Shown: positions 18,036 to 26,409 of the stretch, in pieces
Layout: the number at the start of each line of letters is the position of its first letter
Numbering within the stretch: the stretch's first letter is position 1
Assembly (NCBI RefSeq): GCF_000729995.1
Contig: NZ_JNFG01000199.1
Span: 620,001 to 684,000 of the forward strand
Source of the DNA: Caballeronia sordidicola
GTDB taxonomy: Bacteria; Pseudomonadota; Gammaproteobacteria; Burkholderiales; Burkholderiaceae
DNA: 64,000 nucleotides
Direction of reading: 5' to 3'
Program-made: the position numbers and the translations under genes
The notes under the pieces: model-generated
What the model was told of the DNA's origin: nothing
Database searches by the model: none
Seen by the model: the letters and a program-made list of their open reading frames with translations, nothing else

Positions 18036-19669
18036 TACGACTCCAGCCAGACGTGTTCCGCGAGCCTGCCGCCCATGAAGTTAAACAGCGGATGCGGCGT
18101 GGCGCCCTGGAGCTTGCTGCTGGTTGCATCGATATAGTCGGCGAAGAGCGGGATCATCGCGCCGCCGTTGTCGCTCACCATAAGCTGCATCTCGCGGTAC
18201 ATCTCGCGGCGTTTGGTGTCGTCGAGCATCGCACGGGCTTGCAGCAACAAAGCGTCGAACTTTGGATCGCGCCAGTGCGTGTCGTTCCATTTCGCGTCGG
18301 ACTTGTACGCGGTCGAGAGCATCTGGTCCGCCGTCGGCCGGCCGCCCCAATAGCCCATGCAAAAAGGCGCCTGCATCCATACCTTGTCCCAGTAGCTGTC
18401 GGCGGGCTGACGGCGGATAGAAAGCTGAATGCCCGCAGGCGCGCATTCGCCCTGGAACAGCGCAGCCGAATCGACTGCGCCTGCAAACGCTGCGTCGGAC
18501 GTCGACAATTCGAGCTTCAACTCGGACAAGCCAGCCTTCTTCAGATAAAACTTCGACTTGTCGGGGTCGTACGCATGTTGCGGCACATCCGCGGCATAAA
18601 AGCGGTCAGTCTTCGGAATCGGATGATCGTTGCCGATGGACCCGTAACCGCGCAGGATGGTCGTCAATTGCTTCTGGCGATCGATGCCGTATTTGACCGC
18701 GAGCCGTACATTGTTATCCGCGAACGGCGACGCAGCGCAGTCCATCAAGAACGTAAAGTGCTGGCCACCCGATGAGCGCACGATGTTGACAGTCGGGCTG
18801 CGCTTGAGCAAGTCGACGGTCTTGAAGTCGACCCGGTTGATCGCGTGGACCTGACCTGAGATCAGCGCGTTGGTGCGCGCCGTGGCGTCGTTGATCACAA
18901 TCAGTTCGACTGCATCCACATAAGGGCCATCGCTCTTCCAGTAGTGCGGATTGCGCTTGAAGAGCGACCGCACCCCCGGCGTGAACTCGCCGAATACAAA
19001 GGGACCGGTACCTATTGGATGACTCCAGTCCTTGAAACCATTCGGCACCACCAGCAGGTGATAGTCGGACAGCAGGTAAGGCAGGTCCGCATTGCCGCTT
19101 TTCAGCTTCATCGAAATTTGCAGCGGATCGATCTTCGTGATCTCGGTCACGTCCGCGAGACTCGACTTGATCGCCGACTTCGACGCATCGCCGCGATGCA
19201 GGTTGATCGAATAGATCACGTCGTCTGCATCGAGCGTCTTGCCGTTATGGAACACCACGCCCTTGCGGACCTTGAGAATCCATTCGGCAGCACCGGGTTT
19301 CGCCTCCCAGCTTTCAAGCAATTCCGGCTGCGCATGCATCTTTGCATCGATCTCGACCAGGCCGTTCATGAGCATGTAAGCCTGATTGAGCGGCACCCAA
19401 TCCGGCAGCAGCGTTGGATCGATCGAGTCTGTCGTATTGCCGCCGCCCATGCCGAGCTTTAGCAGGCCACCGCGCTTAGGCTGCGGCGCGGCAAGCGCGC
19501 TAGCCGGGACGATCAGGCCAAGCCCCGCGCTTGCACCCAGCGCCGCAGCACCTTGCAGAAACTGACGGCGACTTAGCTGGCTTAACTGGCTTAACTGGCT
19601 TAACTGGCGATCCGGATTCTTATGCAGCGGCAGGTCAAACGAGTCCCCTTGATCGTCGAACGGCTTCAT
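18035..19669 (-). CDS. ABC transporter substrate-binding protein, SBP family 5, Tat leader
   Basis: 544 aa periplasmic binding protein of the peptide/opine/nickel class. The leader holds a twin-arginine motif SRRQFLQG (Arg34-Arg35) and ends near SALAAP, so export should be by Tat, unusual but known for this family. Just before the RR, four copies of a 9-base repeat encode QLS units. The body has the SBP_bac_5 features: YMLMNGLVEID, VRKGVVFHNGKTLDADDVIYS and YSINLHRGD. The start is set at 19669, where AGGAGAA lies 8 bases upstream; the frame extends to 19891 but would then include the promoter. First gene of the operon, behind a promoter duplicated in front of the Rieske gene. Confidence 0.92.
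   Translation of the reverse strand: MKPFDDQGDSFDLPLHKNPDRQLSQLSQLSQLSRRQFLQGAAALGASAGLGLIVPASALAAPQPKRGGLLKLGMGGGNTTDSIDPTLLPDWVPLNQAYMLMNGLVEIDAKMHAQPELLESWEAKPGAAEWILKVRKGVVFHNGKTLDADDVIYSINLHRGDASKSAIKSSLADVTEITKIDPLQISMKLKSGNADLPYLLSDYHLLVVPNGFKDWSHPIGTGPFVFGEFTPGVRSLFKRNPHYWKSDGPYVDAVELIVINDATARTNALISGQVHAINRVDFKTVDLLKRSPTVNIVRSSGGQHFTFLMDCAASPFADNNVRLAVKYGIDRQKQLTTILRGYGSIGNDHPIPKTDRFYAADVPQHAYDPDKSKFYLKKAGLSELKLELSTSDAAFAGAVDSAALFQGECAPAGIQLSIRRQPADSYWDKVWMQAPFCMGYWGGRPTADQMLSTAYKSDAKWNDTHWRDPKFDALLLQARAMLDDTKRREMYREMQLMVSDNGGAMIPLFADYIDATSSKLQGATPHPLFNFMGGRLAEHVWLES
19573..19608. repeat. Four 9-bp tandem repeats in the Tat leader of the binding protein
   Basis: Four consecutive units TTA(A/G)CTGGC on the plus strand, encoding Gln-Leu-Ser repeats on the minus strand directly before Arg34-Arg35. 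In-frame 9-base units can gain or lose copies without frameshift. Confidence 0.9.
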
Positions 19670-19780
19670 GCTTGAGCTTCTCCTCATGGTGTCAACGCGT
19701 GGGATCAGGATGCGCACCGGGTTGGTCAATCCAGGCGTTCCCTTATCGGACAACGGGGTCAGAGCGGCGACCTCGCGGCG

Positions 19781-19846
19781 AGTATCGGTAGGCAAAACTA
19801 TGCGGTCAACGCACTTTATTTTCACTCTCGCATAACAACAGGTAAT
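19781..19846 (-). promoter_or_regulatory. Operator and promoter of the ABC transporter operon
   Basis: On the minus strand: TTGACC (19809-19804), 17 bases, then GATACT (19786-19781), a good sigma-70 promoter. Directly upstream lies a conserved block containing GTTATGCGAG, GAAAATAAAG and GCG, shared almost base for base with 20862-20903. The LysR gene between the two copies is the likely binder. Confidence 0.75.
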
Positions 19847-19924
19847 ATGAACGCAGCCATCCGGACGCAAGTCGCCATGCGAGCAACTCAAGCGGGTCCC
19901 TGAAGAACACTGGAAGCGCGAGAT

Positions 19925-20830
19925 ATGAAAGGATACCGACGCCTGATTCCTTCGCTAAACGCATTGGTCGACTTTGAAGCCGTTGCGCGGCTCAAGAGCT
20001 TCACGCTCGCAGCCGACGAACTCGGTGTCACGCAGGCCGCCGTCAGCCGCCAGATCCGCTTTCTTGAGGACGCCATGAAGCTGCAGTTGTTTCATCGGCT
20101 GCATCGCTCGATCGCGCTCACGAAAGAAGGCGAAGACCTCTTTTTCGTCACGTCGGAATCGCTCCAGAAGATCGCGGGCACCTTCGACAGTCTTAGCAGC
20201 AACACACGGGAACAGGAGTTCGCGATCCTGGCGACTGCCGCGTTTTCGCAATTCCGCATCTTGCCCAGACTGCCGCTGCTCAAGCGCTCGCAGCCGCAAC
20301 TCAAGCTGCGCCTGACCACGCAGATGTTCACCGCGGACCTGCGTCATAACGAGGTGGATGTTGCTATCCGCTATGGCTCCGGCAACTGGCGCGACGGTCA
20401 CTCAACGCTTCTCTTCAATGAGGAGGTCGTGCCTGTCTGTTCGCCATCGTGGCTCGAGGCGCATGGCGAACCTCAGTCGCCCCAGGACTTGAGCGATGCC
20501 CCGCTCATTGCCTACGACTCCACGTCGGAGGGCTGGATGGGCTGGGAAGACTGGTTCGACACAGTGGGCATCAAGCGCAACCGGTTGAACTATGTCCTGC
20601 GTTGCAGCCTGTACACCGATGCCATTCACGCCGCGTTGCAGGGCCAGGGTGTCGTGCTCGGCTGGCGTCGGATGCTGGGCGACCTGCTTCGTTCGGGACA
20701 ACTGGTGCCGCTTGGCGACGCCTGCGTGAAGATGACCGACGCGTATTACGCCGTCGTGCCGCACGGACACGCGGTTACGCCCGCGGTGGATGCCGTCATC
20801 GAATGGCTTCGTGAGGAAACGGTGGCATGA
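19925..20830 (+). CDS. LysR-type transcriptional regulator (GcvA-like)
   Basis: 301 aa. N-terminal winged helix-turn-helix (ALVDFEAVARLKSFTLAADELGVTQAAVSRQIRFLED, residues about 13-48) followed by the LysR effector domain. HRLHRSIALTKEGEDLF after the HTH is the GcvA-subgroup style. It lies between a transporter operon (divergent) and a Rieske gene (same direction) that share an operator, which makes it the probable regulator of both. The inducer should be the imported compound or a breakdown product. Confidence 0.93.
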   Translation: MKGYRRLIPSLNALVDFEAVARLKSFTLAADELGVTQAAVSRQIRFLEDAMKLQLFHRLHRSIALTKEGEDLFFVTSESLQKIAGTFDSLSSNTREQEFAILATAAFSQFRILPRLPLLKRSQPQLKLRLTTQMFTADLRHNEVDVAIRYGSGNWRDGHSTLLFNEEVVPVCSPSWLEAHGEPQSPQDLSDAPLIAYDSTSEGWMGWEDWFDTVGIKRNRLNYVLRCSLYTDAIHAALQGQGVVLGWRRMLGDLLRSGQLVPLGDACVKMTDAYYAVVPHGHAVTPAVDAVIEWLREETVA

Positions 20831-20861
20831 AGCGAAGGCGTTTCGGCAACCCGCCGTTGCC

Positions 20862-20927
20862 ATTACTTATTGTTATGCGAGCGAGAAAATAAAGCGCGTT
20901 GACGCTTCGAATTGGCCTACTGATACT
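20862..20927 (+). promoter_or_regulatory. Operator and promoter of the Rieske oxygenase gene
   Basis: TTGACG (20899-20904), 17 bases, GATACT (20922-20927). The block at 20862-20903, with GTTATGCGAG, GAAAATAAAG and GCG, repeats the element upstream of the transporter operon. It contains TTAT (20873) and ATAA (20889) as a dyad with 12 bases between, ending 7 bases before the -35. Confidence 0.75.
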
Positions 20928-20988
20928 CCGTTCATTCCGTGACTCAGGTCGCGCCTGGCAACGTAGGGAATCAGATAAGGACCAGCGG

Positions 20989-22242
20989 ATGTCGAGCATC
21001 AATGGCACTACGCACGGCGCTTTGTTTCGCAGTCGGGCTTCAGGTCACGGCATGCCCGGCGCCTTGTTCGGGCGGCAGGACGTCTTTGAGAACGACGTCG
21101 ATATCTTCTTCCACAAGCACTGGATCATGGCGGGTGTCGTCGCCGACGTGCGCGAGCCCGGCGATGTCTCGGCGGTCGATATCGGCCGTGCCTCGATCAT
21201 CATCGTTCGCGACGATGACAACATTATTCGGGCGTATCGCAACGTGTGCCGTCATCGCGGCGCGCGCCTTCGCGAGCAAGGCAAGGGTTCCGTGGGAATG
21301 CTCGTCTGCCCCTACCATCAGTGGACGTACGGACTCGATGGCGGTCTCAAACACGCGGCGCACATGGGACAGGATTTCGATCCGACCTGCCGCAGCCTGA
21401 TGCCTGTCCCCCTACGCGTAGTAGGCGGGTTGATCTTTGTGTGCCTGAACGACGAAGCGCCCGCGGATATCGCGGCGCTCGACGAGATCATGACGCCACG
21501 CCTTGCGTCGTTCGATCTGGCGCGCACGAAGATCGCGTACGAGACGGACATCATTGAAAACGGCAACTGGAAGCTGGCAATCGAAAACAACCGCGAGTGT
21601 TACCACTGCGGTGCAACGCATCCGGAGCTCACCGTATCGTTCCTGGCCGAAGATTTCGGCTTCTGCCCCGATGGCTTGAGTGAGGAATCGGAACGCGCGC
21701 TCGGCGAATACCGGGCGCGTAACAAGGCTTCGCTTGCGAGCTGGCACAAGGAGGGACTGCTCAGCGAAGCCGTAGAACGACTGGATGATGTAGCCACGCT
21801 GTTCCGGACACAGCGCCTGGTCATCGCCGGCAACGGCGAATCGCAAACGATGAACACAAAGGTCGCCAGCACCAGGCTACTCGGCGACAACACGCGACGC
21901 GATCTCGGCGATACGCATTTGTGGACGCACAACTCGTGGTCGCACTTCATGAGCGACCACGCGGTCATTTCGTACCTGATCCCGCTTGCACCGGATCGAA
22001 CGCTCGTTCGAACCAAGTGGCTTGTTCACGAGGATGCGATCGAGGGCGTTGACTACTCGCTGTCCGATCTGATCGAGGTATGGCAAGCAACCAATGCTCA
22101 GGATGCCCGCCTTGTTTCGATCAATCACCAAGGTACACAGGACCCTGGCTACCGGCCTGGACCCTTCTCACCTTTCACCGAGACGTATCTGGAACGATTT
22201 TCACGCTGGTACGCGACGCGGCTGGAGGCGCACGGCATCTGA
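20989..22242 (+). CDS. Rieske non-heme iron oxygenase, alpha subunit (betaine-demethylase-like)
   Basis: 417 aa. Rieske [2Fe-2S] ligands: Cys87-x-His89 (CRHRGARL) and Cys107-x2-His110 (CPYHQWTYGLDG). The mononuclear iron site follows at NWKLAIENNRECYHCGATHPEL, with His206 and His211, plus an Asp near 377. The ENNRECYHC..HPE signature is that of GbcA/stachydrine-demethylase-like oxygenases, which N-demethylate quaternary ammonium compounds; this is a family resemblance, not proof. The ATG at 20989 with AAGGA 8 bases upstream is chosen; the longer frame begins with a TTG inside the -35. No reductase gene is adjacent. Co-regulated with the ABC transporter by the shared operator. Confidence 0.88.
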   Translation: MSSINGTTHGALFRSRASGHGMPGALFGRQDVFENDVDIFFHKHWIMAGVVADVREPGDVSAVDIGRASIIIVRDDDNIIRAYRNVCRHRGARLREQGKGSVGMLVCPYHQWTYGLDGGLKHAAHMGQDFDPTCRSLMPVPLRVVGGLIFVCLNDEAPADIAALDEIMTPRLASFDLARTKIAYETDIIENGNWKLAIENNRECYHCGATHPELTVSFLAEDFGFCPDGLSEESERALGEYRARNKASLASWHKEGLLSEAVERLDDVATLFRTQRLVIAGNGESQTMNTKVASTRLLGDNTRRDLGDTHLWTHNSWSHFMSDHAVISYLIPLAPDRTLVRTKWLVHEDAIEGVDYSLSDLIEVWQATNAQDARLVSINHQGTQDPGYRPGPFSPFTETYLERFSRWYATRLEAHGI

Positions 22243-22573
22243 TGCGCTGTGTGGCGTCGCACGTATGATCCGGTGATCAAGCACGGTTGCCGGATAGTTT
22301 GGATATTCAGGCAGCGACCGCCACATTCGCTGGATGGTTAGCGCCTGATTACTCCAGCCTTACAGCGAGCGCTGATCTCTTAGCGACTGCTTCCCCACCC
22401 ATCCTGGCTTACTCAACACACGCCCTCAATGCGACAGCATTTGCGCCCAAACATGGCGTCCAGCGACATCCGCTGCCTCAGGCTAAAATAGGGAGTTAGC
22501 GCGATGCAGCCCGCACATGCGGGCGCTCAACGGCACTTGAGTTGACAGTGGGATCACGGGAGACATTCGTTCA
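22243..22573. other. Intergenic region before the ECF sigma gene
   Basis: 331 bases without a supported gene. A small perfect palindrome, GCCCGCA-CA-TGCGGGC, lies at 22509-22524, 50 bases before the sigma-factor start. Short plus-strand frames here have no ribosome site or family resemblance. Confidence 0.45.
22509..22524. promoter_or_regulatory. 7-bp-arm palindrome upstream of the ECF sigma gene
   Basis: Arms GCCCGCA and TGCGGGC with a 2-base centre. It could be an operator or a hairpin in the 5' leader of the sigma-factor mRNA; nothing else supports either. Confidence 0.3.
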
Positions 22574-23119
22574 ATGAACGGCGCAGACTTACCAGGCATG
22601 CTTCCCGAGATGCTGCCGCGACTATGGGCGTTCGCGCTGCGTATTTCCGGTGATAAGCATGACGCCGAAGATCTCGTCCAGCGAGCCTGCGTGCGGGCGC
22701 TCGAACGGGCGCATCAATTACAGCCCGACACGTCCCCGCTAAGCTGGATGTTTTCAATCGTCCATTCCACCTGGATCAACGAGTTGCGAGCGCGCAGCGT
22801 ACGCAAGCGCTCCAGCCTGGAATGGGACGATGACTTCCTGGAAAACGTTGCAGATCCTGTCGACAAAGGCCCGGAAGCCCAACTCATGCACGGTCAGGTC
22901 ATCAGCGCCGTTGGGCGTCTGCCCGAAGCCCAGCGTGTCGTCATGCTGCTGGTCGCGGTCGAAGGCTTGAGCTATCAGGAAGCGGCCGATGTTCTGGAAG
23001 TGCCCATCGGCACCGTCATGAGTCGGCTCTCGCGTGCACGTCAGGCCATTGGTGCGTTGTTAGGCACGTCTGCTTCGAAAGCCAGGGCTTCGGTTACGCG
23101 CAAGGACTCCATCGCATGA
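22574..23119 (+). CDS. ECF-type RNA polymerase sigma factor
   Basis: 181 aa. Region 2 is seen at LWAFALRISGDKHDAEDLVQRACVRALE (about 17-44) and region 4 at LSYQEAADVLEVPIGTVMSRLSRARQAI (about 135-162), the classic ECF helix-turn-helix. The stop overlaps the start of the anti-sigma gene by 4 bases (ATGA), the usual arrangement for a sigma/anti-sigma pair. Class unassigned. The target promoters, including an autoregulated one, would be expected upstream but were not recognised. Confidence 0.93.
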   Translation: MNGADLPGMLPEMLPRLWAFALRISGDKHDAEDLVQRACVRALERAHQLQPDTSPLSWMFSIVHSTWINELRARSVRKRSSLEWDDDFLENVADPVDKGPEAQLMHGQVISAVGRLPEAQRVVMLLVAVEGLSYQEAADVLEVPIGTVMSRLSRARQAIGALLGTSASKARASVTRKDSIA

Positions 23120-24039
23120 AAACCGATGACCTCATGCTGATGGCGTATGTAGATGGCGAACTTGCCCCCGAGGAGAGCCGGGAAGTCGAGGAGCACATCC
23201 GCGCTTCCGCTGAAGCCGCGGAGTTGGTGGCGTTACTGCAAGCATCGCGTGTTGACTACAAGCAAGCGTTCGCTACGCAAAACTTGCCGCCGGTACCGGA
23301 CTCGCTGACACAGAAGATCGAAGCGATAGCCCGTGCACAAAGCACTAAAAGCGCGGCTCCAGGTGCAAATGACTCTTCGGTTCCTGCGCCTTCCACCGTT
23401 CCCGCTCTCGCACCAGTTCGATCACGTCTACGCTCCGTTCCTACTTGGCTCGCGGCAGCGTGCGTCGCGGGCGCATTTTGCGGAGGACTCTTTTTGCGGC
23501 CAGGGACGTTTGCTTTTCTCAGCCCGGGCATGCCGAGTTCAGGCGGCGCCGCGATGGCAAGCTCCGGGCTCTCGCCGTGGGTAACCGCAGCGGTCGGCTA
23601 TCAGCAGCTTTACACGCGCGAGACGCTGGCTTACGCCGACGAGAATCCGGCAGCGACTTCAAAGATAATCGATGACATTCGTCGTGAAGACAAACTCGCA
23701 CTGCGTATTCCCGATCTCAGCAGCGCCGGCCTGACTTTCAAGTCCGTGCGCCGCTTGAATTTCAACAACAAGCCGCTCGTGCAGATCGTTTATCTGCCTG
23801 AGACAGGACCGCCCATCGCGCTATGCGTGATGAAGGGCATGAAGTCGGATCAAGCGGTTGCGGCACAGGTGGTCGACACAATGCATGTGGTCACATGGCG
23901 GCAAGCGGAACTTAGCTATGCGTTGATCGGCAAGACTGAAAGCGTCGATCTGGATGCACTCGGCAAGCGTATTTCGAACCGCGAGGTAGATCAGCTATTT
24001 AGCAACGCGACTTCAGCCTTGTTCGCGCTAGCCGGGTAA
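23116..24039 (+). CDS. Anti-sigma factor, membrane-anchored (copy 1)
   Basis: 307 aa. The N-terminus (MAYVDGELAPEESREVEEHI, from residue 10) is the anti-sigma domain motif of ECF regulators, without a HxxxCxxC zinc site. A Pro/Ala linker leads to one membrane segment (WLAAACVAGAFCGGLFL, about 112-128), and the C-terminal sensor part contains LRIPDLSSAGLTFKSVRRLNF and VTWRQAELSYALIG. Translationally coupled to the sigma factor. A close paralogue lies 252 bases downstream. Single-pass inner-membrane protein; the signal sensed is unknown. Confidence 0.88.
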   Translation: MKTDDLMLMAYVDGELAPEESREVEEHIRASAEAAELVALLQASRVDYKQAFATQNLPPVPDSLTQKIEAIARAQSTKSAAPGANDSSVPAPSTVPALAPVRSRLRSVPTWLAAACVAGAFCGGLFLRPGTFAFLSPGMPSSGGAAMASSGLSPWVTAAVGYQQLYTRETLAYADENPAATSKIIDDIRREDKLALRIPDLSSAGLTFKSVRRLNFNNKPLVQIVYLPETGPPIALCVMKGMKSDQAVAAQVVDTMHVVTWRQAELSYALIGKTESVDLDALGKRISNREVDQLFSNATSALFALAG

Positions 24040-24291
24040 GCGAGGACGGCTCTAAGTCCTAAGGCTCAGAATGCTTAGTCCGTCGAACCACGTCCAGTTG
24101 TGGGAAACACACAGCCCCGCCGCTCATCGGCGAAACGCAGATACACTTGGAACAAGGCTTATTCATCGATTTTTCACCCGTTCTGGCACTCTGAATTTCG
24201 ACAGTTGTTTAGCGGCAAGTCACCGGTTAGCGAATCGGCGTACGGGAAGAAGCGAGAATTTAATCATCAGCGAAAGTAACTGCCCAGTCTT

Positions 24292-25293
24292 ATGAAATCG
24301 GACGATATCCTGCTAATGGCCTACGTGGACGGCGAACTGCCGCCGCACCAACGCGAGGAAGTCGAGCGCGAACTGCGCACGTCTCCCGACGCAGCGGAGC
24401 GCGTCGCGCTGTTGCAGACATCACGGCTGCCGTATCGCGATGCGTTCGCCGCGCAAAAGCTGCCGCCGGTGCCGCCGAGCCTTAGCGCGAAGATCGAAGA
24501 AATGGCGCGTGCGGCTAAAGCAAAAACCGCCCAGCCCGTTGCCAGTCCCGACATCAGTGTCAACGATCCCGTCGTTCCCCGTGCTCCGGGCACTGCGTCT
24601 TCTTCGCCCATCCGCTCGCGGCTACGCGTTGCACCGGCGTGGCTGGGCGTCGCATTCCTGGCAGGCGCATTTGCCTGTGGACTGGTGCTTCGGCTAGGCC
24701 CTGGCATGGGTCCGGCATCGAATACCGGTGCTTCGCTCGCGTCGGTCGGCACGGGCGTATCGCCTTGGGTGATGGCAGCGGCCAGCTATCAGCAACTCTA
24801 TTCCCGCGAGACGCTCGCGTACGTGGCCCCCGACGCCAACCTGTCGATCAAGACGGTCAAGGAAATTCGCGAGGACGATGGCCTCGCACTGAGCATTCCC
24901 GATCTGAGCGCGGCCGGACTCACGTTCAAGCGCGTGCAGCGACTGCGGTTCAACAACAAACCGCTCGTGCAAATTGTCTACCTGCCGGAGAAAGGCGCGC
25001 CTGTTGCGCTGTGCGTGATGAAGGAGGTCAAGCCCGATGCTGCGGTAGAAGACCAGCGTGTCGCCTCCATGACCGTTGTCACTTGGCGGCAGGCCGAGTT
25101 GGGCTATGCGCTGATCGGTCAGCCTGAGGGTGTCGACCTGGCGGCGCTTGGCAAGCAGATATCGGCGGGTGGAACCGCGCAACTGTTCAGCCGTGAAACC
25201 TCGTTACCGCTAGCTTCCGCCTTGGCGTCGGTGAACGTGGCGCCAAACGCGGTCGCTGGCTCGAGGTCGTTTATTGTGGCTAGCGTGGAATAA
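24292..25293 (+). CDS. Anti-sigma factor paralogue (copy 2), no sigma gene of its own
   Basis: 333 aa. The same architecture as the gene at 23116: DDILLMAYVDGELPPHQREEVE at the N-terminus, one membrane segment near residues 118-136 (WLGVAFLAGAFACGLVL), and a sensor domain with FNNKPLVQIVYLPE and VVTWRQAELGYALIG, the latter two almost identical to copy 1. It arises from tandem duplication. The 252 bases between the copies contain no second sigma gene. The N-terminus differs more than the sensor core, so it may bind the same sigma factor with different affinity, or a different one. Confidence 0.85.
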   Translation: MKSDDILLMAYVDGELPPHQREEVERELRTSPDAAERVALLQTSRLPYRDAFAAQKLPPVPPSLSAKIEEMARAAKAKTAQPVASPDISVNDPVVPRAPGTASSSPIRSRLRVAPAWLGVAFLAGAFACGLVLRLGPGMGPASNTGASLASVGTGVSPWVMAAASYQQLYSRETLAYVAPDANLSIKTVKEIREDDGLALSIPDLSAAGLTFKRVQRLRFNNKPLVQIVYLPEKGAPVALCVMKEVKPDAAVEDQRVASMTVVTWRQAELGYALIGQPEGVDLAALGKQISAGGTAQLFSRETSLPLASALASVNVAPNAVAGSRSFIVASVE

Positions 25294-25447
25294 ACTGATC
25301 GCCTGACTGTTCTGTTGATTGGGGCAGTCTTTTACAGGCGTATCCAACACTTAGCGGCATGCGTGAAGTCATCTGAGCGAACAAGCGTTCGCTACACCAT
25401 CGCAGCGGTAAGCGGCGGTAGGCAGCGAATACAGGCCTCCGTTGCTA

Positions 25448-26356
25448 TCAGGCTCCCACGCGCACGCGTTCAACCTCCGTGCTCTTCACATCGTCGCGTT
25501 CCTTGAAGAGCGTGAAGTCGAAATCGATCAGCACGAACTGACCCTCCACTCCATACGGTTTGCCTTCTGCCCCTTCAGCCTTTTTAAGCGCGGGTACAAG
25601 ACCATCACGCGTGGCGAACGCGAAGTCATCCCACAGGTACGGATCACCATCGATGTTGATTTGAGTCGTCAGCTTGCGATGACCCGACGCCGACACAAAG
25701 AAGTGAATATGCGCCGGACGATGACCATGACGGCCCAGTTGATCGAGTAATTGCTGGGTCTTGCCTGCGGGCGGCACGCTGTAGCCCACCGGTACGACGC
25801 TCGTAAAGCTGTAGTTGCCCGCACTATCGGTACGAATGGTCCGACGCAGATTGAACGCCGGTTGCGACGCGTCGAAGTATGAGTAGTTACCCAGATGATT
25901 GGCGTGCCATACCTCAACCAACGCATCCTTCAGAGGCGCGCCATCTTCGCCAATCACGCGACCGCGCATCACGAGCGTTTCGCCCGGGTCGGTGCCGTCA
26001 TCCAGGCGTGCATGCCCGACCGACTCCGGCGCACCGGCCACATACAACGGTCCCTCGATCGTGCGCGGCGTGCCGCCCTCAATACCTGCCTTCGCTTCCG
26101 CCTCGTCCATCCGCAAGTCGAGGAAATGCTCGAAGCCTAAGCCCGCAGCAAGCAATCCAAGCTCGCCGCTCTTGCCTGCTTCGCCAAGATAATTGAGTGC
26201 GGTCCAAAACTCATCGGGCTGCACATCGAGGTCTTCGATCGTATAAAACAGGTCTCGGATAACGCGGTTCACGATCGCCTTCGTGCGTGGATTGCCCTCG
26301 TTGGTGGCGCTGTCGTTAATGGTCTTGAGCAGTGCATCGATAGCTTGGTGGTTCAT
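25448..26356 (-). CDS. catA: Catechol 1,2-dioxygenase
   Basis: 302 aa intradiol dioxygenase that opens catechol to cis,cis-muconate. Ferric ligands are visible: Tyr158 (GNYSYFD), Tyr192 (PVGYSVPP), His216 and His218 (HRPAHIHFF). The N-terminal helical dimerisation domain (residues 1-100) is of the catechol, not protocatechuate, type. It follows catB by 53 bases on the same strand, giving the order catB-catA. catC (muconolactone isomerase) is not in this place; the anti-sigma gene converges instead. Confidence 0.95.
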   Translation of the reverse strand: MNHQAIDALLKTINDSATNEGNPRTKAIVNRVIRDLFYTIEDLDVQPDEFWTALNYLGEAGKSGELGLLAAGLGFEHFLDLRMDEAEAKAGIEGGTPRTIEGPLYVAGAPESVGHARLDDGTDPGETLVMRGRVIGEDGAPLKDALVEVWHANHLGNYSYFDASQPAFNLRRTIRTDSAGNYSFTSVVPVGYSVPPAGKTQQLLDQLGRHGHRPAHIHFFVSASGHRKLTTQINIDGDPYLWDDFAFATRDGLVPALKKAEGAEGKPYGVEGQFVLIDFDFTLFKERDDVKSTEVERVRVGA

Positions 26357-26409
26357 GTTTGTCTCCGTGTGTTGTGGGGGTCGGTGGTTGTTAATGCGGG
26401 GTCTGCCGG

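Noticed and set aside
19573..19608. Short tandem repeats considered as a CRISPR-like array
   Set aside because: Nine-base units without spacers, inside a coding sequence.
20899..20988. Upstream extension of the Rieske gene to a TTG
   Set aside because: The TTG is part of the -35 box and the extension has no ribosome site; the ATG at 20989 has AAGGA.
24071..24295. 74-codon frame between the two anti-sigma genes, checked as a remnant second sigma factor
   Set aside because: No sigma region 2 or 4 motif in any frame and no ribosome site.
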